Source: Casuarina equisetifolia
Lineage: Eukaryota > Streptophyta > Magnoliopsida > Fagales > Casuarinaceae
Direction of reading: 5' to 3'
NCBI GenBank assembly: GCA_028551475.1
Contig: CM052356.1
Coordinates: 8,301,384 to 8,365,383 of the forward strand
Length of the DNA stretch: 64,000 nt
Shown: piece by piece, positions 33,078-45,423 of the stretch
Layout: each line of letters starts with the position of its first letter
How positions within the stretch are numbered: the first letter of the stretch is position 1
Notes under the pieces: generated by a model
Databases searched by the model: none
The model's input: the letters and a program-made list of their open reading frames with translations, nothing else
What the model was told of the DNA's origin: nothing
Program-made: the position numbers and the translations under genes

Positions 33078-35782
33078 TCAAACAACAAATAACTCAGCTT
33101 TTCCATCGATAAATAGACTCATGAACTCCTCTCCATCAACAGTTTCTTTCTCTATGAGTAGTTGAGCAAGCTTGTGAAGGATGTCGATGTGGGATGTCAT
33201 AATATGTTTAGCCCTTGAATATGCTGTTTCTACCAGTTCCCTGACCTCTGCATCCACCACATCAGCAGTTGCCATGGAGTAATCTTTCTGGGATGACATC
33301 TGCATGCATAAAACAGACGACAGGGATCAACATAAAAAGATCAGGAAACATAATGAAAGAGTAGACGGTAGCAGCTTTTCTTTTTAGACCTTCGCAACCT
33401 CACCTGTTGACCCAAGAAGGGATTTCCACCAGGTCCACCAATGGCTACTTGCCCGATCTTTTTGCTGAACCCAAATCTTTCGACCATCTGTCTTGCCACT
33501 CGTGAAACTTGCATGAAGTCATTTGATGCTCCTGTGGTCACATTCTCCACGCCAAAAATTACCTCTTCCGCAACTCTGCAGATCAACCACGGAAAGAAAA
33601 GGAAATCATTAAAATAATAGGGTCCACAGAAGCTTTACTAAGAAAGCTCTGTCTACAAAGCTAAGATATCTTCAGCATTGCTGTAAAGTTTGTTCATGTA
33701 ACCAACCTTCCACCAAGTGCAACAGCCATCTGATTCTCCAGGTAGCTTCTACTGTACAGGCCCGACTCAAGCCTCTCTTCACTTGGAGCAAAAAAGGTAA
33801 GGCCACCAGCCTGACCACGAGGAATGATAGATATCTTGGCAACGGGATCATATTCAGGCATCAAAGCGCCAACTAGAGCATGCCCAGCCTCTGCAAAGAT
33901 TAGAACGTAAAAGTCGGTTAGCCATTCAACATCAGTGATATTCAAAGCTAGAGAAAATGGCAAAAGAGTGGTCAGTATCTATATACCATGATAGGCAACT
34001 AGTTTCTTCTTCTCCTCTGAAACCACAGCATTTTTCTTCTCTGGTCCAGCAATAATCCTCTCCAGGGCATCGGATATCTCGTCTTTGCTTATTTCTTTGA
34101 GGTCACGCCTGGCAGCAAGAATAGCTGCTTCATTCATGAGATTCTGCAAATCAGCACCTGTAAAACCTGGGGTTCTTCTCGCTATCTTTTCAAAATCCAC
34201 ATCCTTTGCCAGTGCCTTCCCCCTGGAATGCACCTGTCATACAAGTCTCATACAAATCAGTGGCAAATAACAATACAGTTTCTCCCCTTAAAGCTATGGC
34301 AATTGAATGAAGTTCTACCCGCTATTAGGAAAATGGGTTACAATCAAGACATAGATGTCACTCCTACTTTCGTTAGTCCATGTGTTCTGTACAGATATGA
34401 GAATTGTGCAGAATGAAAAAAGGTCAGCAGGATTCGCATGCCAGGGATTAACCTGAAGGATCTTAACTCTTCCAGCAACATCAGGCCTGTCCACAGTGAC
34501 CTGCCTATCGAACCTCCCGGGTCTTAACAAGGCGGAATCAAGCACGTCGGGCCGGTTGGTTGCTGCCAGCACTATCACCCCTGAATTCCCTGAAAACCCA
34601 TCCATCTCTGTCAAGAGCTGGTTGATGGTTTGCTCCCTCTCATCATTGCCACCGCCAAGCCCAGCTCCTCTCTGCCTTCCCACCGCATCAATTTCGTCTA
34701 TGAACACAATGCAGGGTGCTTTTGACTTGGCCTTCTCAAACAAGTCCCTCACTCTCGACGCCCCAACCCCCACAAACAACTCCACAAACTCCGAAGCCGC
34801 GCACGAGAAGAATGGCACGCCAGCCTCACCGGCTACCGCTCTGGCCAATAGGGTCTTCCCAGTACCGGGAGGTCCCACTAGCAAACACCCTTTTGGGATT
34901 TTAGCTCCCAGAGCCGTATACTTATCTGGGTTTTTCAAGAAATCAACGACTTCTTGCAATTCAAGCTTTGCTTGGTCGGCCCCAGCGACATCGGCGAATG
35001 TAACGCCGGTTTCGGGGACTTCTTGGAACTTAGATTTCGATCTTCCAAAGTCCATTGGGCCGCCTAGCCCACCAGGACCGCCAGGGGCCGCCTTGGGCTC
35101 GCCGGAAGAGGAAGAAGAGCCCAGCGAAAGCGAGGAATGGGAACAGAAGGTTACCAATAAAGTTGAACAACCCGTTGCCCGAGTCGCCCTCGGAGACCGA
35201 GATATCGACGCCATTCATGGCCAAGATGTCGATGAGGTCCGGGTCGTTGGGGACAATTACAGAGGCTCGGCGGCCATCGACGGCGGTGAGCTGAAGCGCA
35301 GAGCCGTCTTTGCTGAACCTGACTCTCTCTACTTTGCCCTTCTTCACTGCGTTCAGGAATTCGCTGTATCGCCATTGGCTACCTTCCGGGAGGTCAGAGG
35401 TGGTCTGGGTTTGGGGCTTTGGGGCAGTAAGGAGAAGGTTTTGAGAGAAAGGCGAGGCATTTGAAGGGTTTGGCTTGGTGGGTTGGGCTTCGATGACGGG
35501 TGGGGGTTGAGGTGGTGCGGGGGTGTCTAGGGCAAGGGCATGAGGAGTGAAAGTAGAGAAGATGAGGGCAGCCAGAGTGGCTTGACATGGCAGAGACTTT
35601 AGGGAAGGCTCCGAGACTGGTTTTTTGTTGTCAATTTTCTGGGTAATCAAAGACTTTCTTCTGGAGAAGATAGGGAAGAGAAGATGTGATCTGGTGGTTT
35701 TGGGGGTTGGAGGAGAGAGTATGATTGTAGTCCCTAAGAAGTTTGAAGAAAGCAGAGGATTGGTGATGGCGGTGGAAGCCAT
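33078..35782 (-). CDS. Chloroplast FtsH protease, FTSH1/FTSH5 (type A), with 1-base frameshift
   Basis: Five exons on the minus strand: 35782-34453, 34233-33987, 33890-33707, 33575-33404 and 33299-33078. The total is 2155 bases, one more than a multiple of three; removing one base gives 717 aa, against 716 for Arabidopsis FTSH1. The order is a Ser/Thr-rich plastid transit peptide, the luminal part ([20 protein letters not shown]), a membrane segment near residues 210-230, and the AAA+ domain with Walker A GPPGTGKT (~300), Walker B FIDEIDA and the arginine-finger region. The zinc site HEAGH (~525) spans the exon 2/3 border, and the tail is [18 protein letters not shown]. The extra base is in a G run (plus strand 35084-35087), in the Gly-Pro linker after the membrane segment. 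As written, translation ends after 250 residues. This is either an assembly error or a real null. The protein degrades damaged D1 in thylakoids together with type B FtsH. Confidence 0.9.
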
Positions 35783-37894
35783 GGCTTAGACGAACACTGA
35801 ACTTGTCCTGTACAGTGCGTCTCCTCTTCCTATCTCTTTGAGCTTAGACACCCAACCTTAGAACGCCGGGACTCTTATGTGTGCAGCCAGTGAAAGTATT
35901 ATTACGGATTTAAAGGGAAGATTATCTAGTTGGAAAGATGTGGACACTTGGACATTTAGTCGGAAATCTCTTTGGTTTTTGAGGGATGTAGAAGGAAGCA
36001 ACACGCTCAAATCCATGCCATAGATTTGGATAGTGCTCCTGCCGCATCCACGTGGTCTGTTAAAAATCCAGCTATTCCTTCCCCGATTCTTTGTCAAGTC
36101 CCGTGGTTTTTTTTTTTTTTCCACCTCCTTTTTTCTCCTTCCAGCAACGTAGATGGCCGTATGTCTTTATACGGAGGAAGACGGAAATCTTTTAGCTTTC
36201 AACGAGCATTGAAAAGGATTTTGACAGAATGAAGTTTCCAGAGGCTGCACATGTATGACCAGAAGCCACGGCCTGGCCCGTAGCTGACAGGCCTAAGTGT
36301 TACTTACTTGACCAGGCCTCTTCGAATGATAATTATGATCCAGTGTTACTGGGTTTTGGTAGTCCAAGATGTGGAGGGAAGTCCTGAAACCATGTCTGAT
36401 TGTTGGATCATAAAAGTGCAATCAGCAACTGTATAATGTTGGCTTTTATAATTATTATGGCAACTTAAGGAGGGGTAAAATTAGGTGACAATCTATTATT
36501 TATATTTTTTTTTCTCTTGTATTTATGTAATATTTGCAATGCAAATAATAAATAATTTCAATATCAATTAAATAAATAAATAAAAGTAATGTGCGAAATA
36601 TTAAAAAAAAAAAGGGAAAGAGAGCTGTACACAAGTTGCTTAAGAATGATTACATTCATCCAAAGTTATGTTCACTCTTATCTCAATCAAATGCGATTAA
36701 GAAGAATTCTATTTGCATAAAATATTATATGAGTGCATGCCTCCCAATAAGAATTCCTTACAACTTGTGGATTTTCACATCAAAATCACTAAGCGTCTTG
36801 TGACAATAGGTTTATATGACTTAATCCAAACATATGTCAACCACACCCAAGCTCAAATGAGTTTTTCTTTCTTCAAGAGAAGAACAAGTTTCTAGAGATA
36901 TTACAATAAGATGAATTTAAGTTTATCCCTTTCACAAGCTAGACTTACGATACATTAATTACAAATGTATTTAGCTAACTAACAATACACAAATTTATAC
37001 AATATTTTCAAGTATTGTCTCTTTCTTGATTCTTGGACAGCTATATGGGGTTTTATCAAATAAATACAAATGCACCAATAACCACACAATCAAGTATATT
37101 TGATAAATAAAATAAGTAATTCACACAAATATACAAAATACCAACTTGCTATTCATGAGTGTATATAAATCAAGTTATACAAATTATGATTTTAATCCAA
37201 TTGAAGTTATGAACTAGTCATATACAAAAATACATGGATATATTAAGTTATAATGTTTAGCATGCAACCTATGTGATGATAGCAAGGTTCCAACTAAAAC
37301 CATGAGCTATATATGATGATGATTATATTCAACACCAAACTTTTCACTCATAATCTTTTCATTGTCATATAATAGGAGTTTAAACTCATAAGATGATAGT
37401 TTTTCAACAAGGTACAAAGAGTTTATAATCAATAAACAACACCAATTAGTTCAACATAAATAATCCTAAGATTTTGCCTAAGATTGTAAGTGTATATGCT
37501 TCAAAGTACTTCTTAAATATTTGTAATCAACCTACAAATATCACAACATACTTCATAATATGTTTTGGCTTTGTTTTGAACAAAAGATTCAACCAATATG
37601 CATAAAACCAGGCTTAAACAACAATATAAATTACATGAACAATACTTATGGACTTCAATCTTAAAATACAATCTCTCTATGCAATAAAAATTAGGAAAAA
37701 CATGATAATGTGAAACCATGATTCTCCTAAGAGTCTTTTGAGCACAAGATTTCAACAATGATCAAGTATTAATTGGTGACAGAAAACCTTTTCATTGATG
37801 GTTTTCTTGCATATTTTTGAATTGTTTATGCACCTTTTTATTCTTCAAATCTATTTCCACGAAGCACGTTAAAGGGAAAGAGAACTTAGTAACT
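35783..37894. other. FtsH upstream region, then AT-rich DNA
   Basis: The first ~450 bases are GC-richer and probably hold the FtsH promoter (minus strand). A TATAAAG motif reads on that strand at about 36172-36166, and a T-run lies at 36107-36120. From about 36300 to 37894 the DNA is very AT-rich with no recognisable gene and is probably old repeat. Confidence 0.45.
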
Positions 37895-38237
37895 TGATAT
37901 GCACTAGAGCCATATAAGCTACATGTCAAACTCAAGGGGTTTCACCAAGAGAGAAGCACAATGTGTGTGGAACTACTGTTCGCAATTAATGAAGCCTTAA
38001 CCAATTATGTTAAGGTAGTTAGTAGCTAATGATGCCTTAACTAATTCTATTAGGGTGATTAATGCTACTTGCAAAGAGGTTTTATAAATAAAAGTAGTTC
38101 TAATAGTAAGGTATATGAAAAATAATTGTACATGTAAACCCAAAGAGTTTTCCAAAATTGAATAGAGATTCCAGTTGAATTCCTTCAATTCTTGTTTCTT
38201 ACTCTTGCCATTGTTAAGATAGGTAACGGTAGAAGAT
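37895..38237 (+). repeat. Ty3/gypsy 5' LTR, left part
   Basis: It matches 46622-46960. It is interrupted after GAAGA (38233-38237) by the Copia insertion and continues after GAAGA at 41887. Confidence 0.8.
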
Positions 38238-38703
38238 ATTGAACGTAGTGAAACTACACTTCATCATTCGACTCTTTCTATCCATGCAAGCACTCATGCT
38301 AACAAATGCAAAGATGGATCAAGCCTTTCCTCCAAGCTATCTTTGAAAGGGAAATTGCAGATGCCAAAGCCATGCCCATTAAAGAGACGTGTTTTAACTC
38401 ATATGAAACCTATGTTAAAGACTTTAGAAGATGGGATAGCTTCAGTCATGTGTTCTCACTATAAAAAGGTTACCTAGTGGTCTAGGGTGATGATGGTTAT
38501 CCTTTTTTGTTATGTTCCCATTAAATGGCTTGTCATGTTGCTCATTAAGATTAGCTTTATTTCTTTTACGTGTGTTTTTTGCAAGCTCAAGTCAACCTTA
38601 TATAAAGGTATGTAATGGCAATATTTGCTTTTATCTTGAATGAAAGTATCATCTCCTTTGTGTAACTTTTGCTTGTCAATACTCTTTCCACCTTCCATTT
38701 TCA
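38238..38703 (+). repeat. Copia 5' LTR
   Basis: It begins TATTGAACGTAGTGAAAC and is followed at 38707 by the primer-binding site. It matches 41037-41543 over its full length. Confidence 0.85.
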
Positions 38704-38867
38704 TTTTGGTATTGAGAGTAAAAAATACCTGTTACATAAAGCCAAAAAGAACCTTACACAGAATGTTGAGAAAACAACCAACCTTTCATTTCCTTCACTA
38801 GGCCAATGTCCAAAATTTCATCACCATCAAGCTAGGAGAGACAAACTATTTGTCTTAGGTTATCTAG

Positions 38868-39113
38868 GTGAAAGATCTTGTCCAAATGCAATGCCTATTT
38901 GGCTTTCTCTCTAGAGATACACTTGCTCCTATGAAAACAATCACCTTAGATGACATAGAATCACCCAACCTAGATTATCAATCATGGTTACAGAGTGATG
39001 GACTTCTCAAATCTTGGATTATTAGGACTTTTTCAAAAGAGGCCTTTGGGCATGTCTTCAATTTAGAGACCTCAACAAAGGTTTGGGAGGCATTGGCAAA
39101 TCGATTTGTCTAG
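38868..39113 (+). pseudogene. Copia gag fragment
   Basis: An open frame of ~80 codons contains NLDYQSWLQSDGLLKSWI and WEALANRFV, typical of the retrotransposon gag N-terminal domain (gag/UBN2 type: the W-x-x-D/S-x-x-L-SWI motif). It breaks off with a stop at the usual position of the WxxLxxxF motif and is followed directly by sequence from the region between integrase and RT, so about half the polyprotein has been lost. Confidence 0.65.
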
Positions 39114-39399
39114 AAAAATAAGACTCGAGAATATGATATGTTGTCTTAAGTTCACCACCATCATAAAGGAAGCAAACCAATGAACTCTTTTTTGAATCTC
39201 ATGTATAAGCAACCTTTTCTCCTTCATGCACCATTGACACATGCCAAAAGCCTACCATGTCTAGTTAACCACATCTAGATGCAACTTCCAATTTACATGT
39301 GTCACGTCACCATGTGGAGCCTTTACCCTTAAATGAGCAAGACCATAAGCACGCCCTCACTCCTTCCTTTCCTTCCTTTGTCCAGCTACAACTTAAACC

Positions 39400-40760
39400 T
39401 TTAGAAGCCATCCCTCTTACCTCTCACTTGATGGTAACCTATAGCCACGCTAGAATTCGTAAGCCTAATCCCTATTATGCACTTTCCTCTCAAGTTCATG
39501 TACCTTCAACACTCACTTTTGTTGTTAAAGCTCTTCAACATCCTAATTGGAAAAATATGCCATGGAGGAAGAACTCTAAGCCTTGCACCATAATCAAACT
39601 TGGGCATTGGATCCTTGTACCTCCTCCATGAATATTGTGGCGTGCAAATGGGTGTTTAAACCCAAGTTGGGACCAACTAACACATTGAATAGGCTTAAGG
39701 CACGTTTAGTTACCAAGGGTTATCACCAAGAATGTGATGTGGATTACTTGGAAACTTTTAGTTTTGTTGTTTAGCCATCCATATCATTCTCTCCATTGCC
39801 ACGGTAAATCGTTGGCCTTTATATCAGTTTGATATCAACAACACATTTTTACATGGATTTTTCTCTCACTTTATTTACATGGAGCAACCCATTGGGTTTA
39901 AAGATAGCACATTCCCTAATCATGTGTCACCTATAGAGAGCTTTGTATGGGCTGAAATAGGCCGCCAGAGCTTCATTCTATAGGTTCTTTTCTTTTCTCC
40001 TTATTAATGGTTTCTAGTGTTGCACCTTTACTCTTCATTATTTGCATATCATGATGGGTCAACAATGATTTGGCTCTTACTCTACGTTGATGATTTATTT
40101 AGCACATGTGACTTTAACTCTAAAACAGAAGACTTTGTTCATAAGATGGCAAGAGAATTTCCACTCAAAAGCCTTTGTTGCTTACATTACTTCTTAGGCA
40201 TCCATGTTACCAAGGATAGTTCTAGTTTGATTCTCTCACATAATTAATATGTTGAAGACCTTTTGACCTATGCTTAAATGTGTGACTGTAAGTCTCTTCC
40301 TAATCTTTTAGAGTCAAACCTACTGACTGTAAAAGATAGGTTTTCCCTCTTTTCCTAGCCTTAACCTATAAAAGCCTTGTTAGGGTCTTCAATACCTCAC
40401 CTTCACAAGGCCAGACCTTCTTTAGTGGTAAGCAAACTTTGCAAAGCCATGGTAGCACCCATAACAAGTGACTTCCATAATTTAAAAAGAGTTTTAAGGT
40501 ACATTCATGGCACCATCACCCTTGGGCTATGGATACATGCTAATAGTTCCTTAAATCTCTATGAGTTTAGTGATGCTGATTGCACTGGTTACCTTCACAC
40601 ATGTTGTTCAACTAGTGGTTTTTATCTTTTTCTTGGCTCAAATTGCGTGACATAGGGTGCCAAAAAGCAACCTACAATCTCCCATTCCTCTACTAAAATG
40701 GAGTATCGGTGTCTTGCCTTTACTATAGCTGAAGTAATATGGGTTCTTCATCTTCTTTGA
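39400..40760 (+). pseudogene. Copia reverse transcriptase-RNase H remnant
   Basis: Sequential fragments in shifting frames are recognisable. [11 protein letters not shown] and [17 protein letters not shown] lie at 39640-39750. LLLYVDDLFSTCDF (the YVDD catalytic motif) is at 40075-40120. HYFLGIHV is near 40190. VLRYIHGTITLGLW and FSDADCTGYLHTCCSTSGF lie at 40495-40620 (RNase H). Several stops and frameshifts make it inactive. Confidence 0.85.
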
Positions 40761-41036
40761 AGCTTGGGGGTTCGTCAATCTCAACATGTTTGTCTTTATT
40801 GTGATAATATCTATGCATTGCATTTAACAACAAAACTAGCATTGCATGGCAAATCCAAGCACATCGAAGTGGACTATCACTTTGTTAAGGAGAAAATAAC
40901 ACTCAAAACTATTGTGATAGCTTATATTCCTACTTAAAAGTAGCTTTTCGATGCCTTTATGAAGGCTTTCCCACAAGAAAAGTTTCATGAATTTCGAACA
41001 AAACTAGGTGTCATCTCGACACATATTTTAAGAGGG

Positions 41037-41543
41037 AATATTGAACATAATGAAACTACACTCCATCATTTAGCCCTTTTTATCCATGTAAGCACCTATG
41101 CTGGCAAAGGTAAAGATGGATCAAGTCTTTCCTCCAAGCTATCTTTAAAAGGGCAATTGCAGACACCAAAGCCATGCCCATTAAAAAGACATGTTTCAAC
41201 ATTAAAAAGACATGTTTCAACTCACATGAAACCCATGTTGAAGTCTTTGGAAGGTGGGACAACTTCAGCCATGTGTTCTCACTATAAAAGAGTTTCCTAG
41301 TGGTCTAAAGTGATGATGGTTATCATTTTTTGTTATGTTCCCATAAAATGACTTGTCATGTTGCTCATTAAGACTATGCTTTTATTTATTTTATATGTGT
41401 TTTCTACAAGCTCAAGTTAGCCTTTTATAAGGCATGTAATGACAATATTTGCTTTTATCCTAAATGAAAGTATCATCTCTTTTGTGTAACTTTTGCTTGC
41501 CAATACTCTCTCCACATTTTTCTCTCTCCACCTTCCACTTTCA
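41037..41543 (+). repeat. Copia 3' LTR
   Basis: This is the counterpart of 38238-38703. It carries a ~21-base internal duplication (ACATGTTTCAACATTAAAAAG region near 41190-41220) and a short CTCTCC expansion near 41520, neither of which is in the 5' LTR, so the two LTRs have diverged after insertion. Confidence 0.85.
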
Positions 41544-41550
41544 TTTATTG

Positions 41551-41886
41551 CCATATAGAAATTGAGGCTTAGTTGATCCTACTAAAACCTTAAGGTAGTA
41601 GTAGGGGGAAGCTTGTACCTTATAAGGCACAATGCTTGGTCTTCTTGTTTTGATATGGGATTGCTTTCTTTACTCCCTTGCAGACTGATGCCTAGTTAAT
41701 TTTGTTGATGCGTGGCTGGCCTATGAAGGAATTGGGAAGCCCACTTGAATATGAGCCCTATGGCTTTGATACCATATAGAAGTCAAGGCCCCACTTAATC
41801 TTACTAAAACCCTAAGGTAGTAATAGGGGGAAGCCTTCACCGTATAAGGTGCAATGCTCAGTTTTCTTATTTTGATGTGAGAATGA
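41551..41886 (-). mobile_element. TRIM-like miniature LTR element
   Basis: Two ~110-base direct repeats (from 41551 and from 41773, each starting CCATATAGAA and ending near TTTTGATRTGRGA) flank a ~110-base core. The core ends in GGCTTTGATACCA, the reverse complement of a tRNA-iMet primer-binding site. This is the design of a terminal-repeat retrotransposon in miniature on the minus strand. It sits between the Copia 3' LTR and the GAAGA target copy. No coding capacity. Confidence 0.5.
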
Positions 41887-41964
41887 GAAGAAAGGCAAAG
41901 CAACTCTTGAAGGAGGATTTTCCTCTTCTTAGTCTAGTAACACAAGTAATAGCACAAAGGTGCA
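41887..41964 (+). repeat. Ty3/gypsy 5' LTR, right part
   Basis: It matches the end of the 3' LTR (about 46956-47028), sharing CTTGRAGGAGGATTTTCC and CACAAAGGTGC, and is followed at 41971 by the primer-binding site. Confidence 0.75.
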
Positions 41965-41999
41965 TTAAAGTGGTATCAAAGAGTGATGATCTAACAATC

Positions 42000-43340
42000 G
42001 CGGATGAGCAATGGGAGAAAATGGAGGTAGAAATGAAAGAAATGAATCAAAGGGAGATGAAGATGAATCATAGGTTAAGGGAGTTATTCAATTTGGTCCA
42101 ACAACTTGTAACTTCTATGCAATTTTGCAATCCAAATGGCAACAAAAGAAACTTACCAAGAAATGATGAAGTGGAAGGAAATGAAAGTTGAACACAAGAG
42201 CATGGAAACCATTCAAGAGGAAGAAATAAAGCACTACGTTTTGATTTTCCTCAATATTTAGGTACAAAAGACCCATTCAATTGGCTTTATTGTGCCAACC
42301 AATTTTTTTATCATTACGAGATTTAGGAAGTAGAGAAGGTGAAAAACTCATCTTGGAACCTAGAATAGGATGCATAAATTTGGTTCCAGCTTCTTAAAAA
42401 AGAATTTCAAGGATTGAATCTAACATGGGAGTTACTTAAGAAAGAAATTGTGGAAAGGTTTGGATAGAATCAATTTTAAAGTTATTTTTGGGACATGATC
42501 TGAATAAAGCAAATAGGATTCATGGAAGAATATTACAAAAGGTTTTCTAAACTTTTGCTATGACTTGGAAATTTATCACAATAACAACAAATAATTTGTT
42601 TTATGATGGGATTGAGGGACACATTATGCATAAATGTGTAGGCATGCTGACCTACCTCCGTCTCTTCTACAATGGGGCTAGCCAAGTTATATGAAGTTAG
42701 ACATTTATTGACCTAAACCATTATGCTTGCCAAATGTGTAGATGCACTAGCACCACAACAAGGAAAAGTTTAAATGCCAAAAACACTAATGATGCTTGTA
42801 GAAATGGCAACTCGAAAAGAGAAAGGCTTGTATTCTTATTATGATGAGCTTTTTAAACTAGGAAGCATGTGTAAATGTTTGTTTATGATAAAATGATAGT
42901 GGTTTTTAGAATATAAGGAGGAAGAACTTGTTAAGATGAATTTGCAATAGATTGAAGCAATAAATGAAAAGGAGTAGATTGAGATTTCTTTAAATGCCAT
43001 CTACGGAATGACAGCCTTACAAACTATGTGTCATTGGAGAAATGGGAAACATGTGAGTTAAAATGAATGTTTTGTTTGATTCTAGGAGTTCTTATAGTTT
43101 TATTAATACTGAAATTGCAAAATAGCTTGGTTTAAAAGCAGAAGTTGAAACATAATTCGAAGTGGCCGTGGCCAATGGTGATGTTCTCCAAAGTTTAGGA
43201 TTGTGTTCTAATGTCCAAGTTAAGCTTCAGGGAGTAAATTTCAATCTTGATTTACTTTTTCTGCCTCTTCAGGGAATGGATGTTATGCTTGGGGTTCAAT
43301 GGTTCAAGATTTTAGGGTTGGTATTGTGAGATTTTGAGAA
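42000..43340 (+). pseudogene. Ty3/gypsy gag and protease remnant
   Basis: A gag-like stretch near 42030-42460 contains FPQYLGTKDPFNWLY and, further on, TWELLKKEIVERFG, matching the F-G-DP--WL and -L---RFG motifs of gypsy gag. The aspartic protease stretch at 43070-43320 reads FDSRSSYSFIN (normally DSGS/THNFI) and GMDVMLGVQWF. Frames are interrupted by several stops. Confidence 0.7.
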
Positions 43341-43699
43341 ATTGTGTATGGATTTTTATGTGAAAGAAAAATGTGTAACATTATAAGAAAGGATAAATTC
43401 AAAAAATAAAGTTGAAAATGAAGATTGAATGCAAAAAAAATGTTGTTACAAAAGGGCCACGATGTTTTACTATAGATTTTTTCAATGTAGGAAGAGAGAG
43501 AAGGAGATTATTGGAAGGATGAAGATGACCCTACCAAAAAGGAGATAGTGGACTCAATGAGCCAAATTGGGAACATTATGGTAACGGGCCTAGACTTAAT
43601 GAGCTTAAAAATTGAGTAGTCCAATTCATAGAACGTTTTTGAGATCCTAAAGGTTTGCCCCTTTCTTGATCACAAGACCAATAGATTATTATCAGAGAT

Positions 43700-44940
43700 C
43701 CAAAAAGGCTTGTGTCTATATGTCCTTATCGATATCCCTACTCATAGACGGGTGAGATCAAAAAAACTATTAGAGAACTACTGAATATAGGATTCATCCA
43801 ACCAAGTTGCAACCTTTTCTCTTATTAAAAAAGAAAGGATGGATGCTAGAAACTATGTATTAACTACAAAGAACTCAATAAAAGAAAAATTAAGAATAGT
43901 TTTCCCACACCCACCATAGACGAATTATTGGATGAATGTTTTGGAGCTACCATATTTTCTAAACTAAATCTTCAGGTGGGTTACTACCAAATCCTTATGA
44001 AGGAAAAAGATATCCTAAAAATTGCTTTTTGCAAACAATATAGGAATTATGAATTTTTGGTTATGCCCCTGGGTTATCCAATGCTCCTTTAACATTCCAA
44101 GCTACGATGATTGAGATTTTTGCACCTTTTCTTAGGATCTTTGTATTGGTTTTCTTTAACGACATTCTTGTTTACAGTAAATCTTAGGAAGAACATGTAG
44201 ATAATTTGGAATATGTGTTTCAAGTATAATGAGAGAATCAATTTTATGTTAAAGCTTCAAAGTGTGAATTTAGGTGCCAAGAGATCAATTTTCTTAGGTA
44301 CACCTTGAAGGAAGGAGGAATTTTAATGGAGAAAGATAAAATTCAAGCCATCCTTAATTGGCCAAAGCCAAAATCTGTCAAACATTTGAGGGGTTTTCTC
44401 AAACTCTCAAGCTATTATCATCATTTCATAGCAAGGTATGGGAAAATAGCTTAAGCTCTCACTAAATTATTGAAGAAAGATGCTTTTTGGTGGAATCTAG
44501 AAGCACAAAATGCTTTTAAGAAGTTAAAAGAAGCCTTAGCCTCTACACTAGTTTTAACTTCTTCTAATTTTGTAATTCCTTTCCACATAATGTGTGCTGC
44601 TTCTAGTGGAGGAATTGGAGCAATATTAATGGAAAATTGCCAGCCAATTTCCTTTTTCAATATAGTAATACATGGTAAGCACTTTCTCCTTTCCACTTAT
44701 GAGAAAGTGCTCATGGCTCTAGCTTTATCAGTACAACATTGGCACCATTATTTGTTAGGGCATAAATTTATGGTTTTTATAGATCAAAAAAGCTGAAGAT
44801 ACTTATGTGAATAGAGGTTAACCACACTAATGCAACATCATTGGCTTTCTAAATTGTTGGGTTTTGATTTTATTGTTGAATACACCTTAGGGATAAGAAA
44901 TGTTGTTGTTGATGCATTGTCTTGCTGTCCTTCTAACAAA
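43700..44940 (+). pseudogene. Ty3/gypsy reverse transcriptase-RNase H remnant
   Basis: Fragments include [11 protein letters not shown] near 44150 (the usual F-DDILVYS catalytic motif, with Asp to Asn at the first position as read here), KCEFRCQEINFL, and ILNWPKPKSVKHLRGFL at 44350-44400. RNase H lies at 44470-44796 (WNLEAQNAFKKLKEAL, YEKVLMALALSVQHW). The connection WLSKLLGFDFIVEYTLG with DAL leads to integrase. Several stops occur. Confidence 0.82.
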
Positions 44941-45423
44941 GCTTCTAAAATCAGCCTAAGTCGTGAAGAAGAGGCTAAGGGCAAAATTGTCTATAAGGGT
45001 TCCCTTAACCCCAATTTAAATGGTGTCGTTCCACTTAATCTAGTTAGGTCAAGAGGAGTAACCAACGGGTTGTCTGGTTGTTCATGGCTCGAAAATAATG
45101 CTAACTTAAGTTTAAGGATAAATTTAAAAATTAAATAGGGGATGATGGTATTCTAGAAAGAGGCAGCTCACCTTCTTTCCTAACTCTTTCCTCTCCAATA
45201 TTGGGACGGGTTATTATGGTACAAGAGGAAATAAAATCCAATTCCTTTTTATAAAGTATTATTTAGCAAATTAAAGTAGGAACACCTAAAAGTCTCTAGC
45301 AATTTCACGATAGGATTATATTTTTCAAAAATCACATTTCTTGAATAAGGATTCAGATTTTTGCCAATCGATGGTGTAAGAACTCTACAATGGTTTCCAT
45401 GAACGAGTGTACAAAACTCTTCA

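Larger units (their letters stand above)
38238..41543 (+). mobile_element. Internally deleted Copia element nested in the gypsy 5' LTR
   Basis: Its LTRs are 38238-38703 and about 41037-41543. A primer-binding site remnant (TGGTATTGAGAGT) is at 38707 and a purine tract (TTAAGAGGGAA) stands just before the 3' LTR. The interior is only 2.3 kb. A gag stretch near 38868-39113 and the RT-RNase H part from about 39400 to 40760 remain, but zinc knuckle, protease and integrase are missing. The host sequence GAAGA occurs on both sides of the composite insert (38233 and 41887), as expected of a 5-bp target-site duplication. Confidence 0.85.

Noticed and set aside
35030..35214. Two separate genes, one for the FtsH N-terminus and one for the AAA+ part
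   Set aside because: The two frames overlap and join perfectly if one base of a G run is removed, and together match the length of FTSH1; one gene with a frameshift is simpler.
34496..35464. 322-codon plus-strand frame over FtsH exon 1
   Set aside because: It is antisense to the AAA+ domain coding sequence; codon symmetry in GC-rich coding DNA explains its length.
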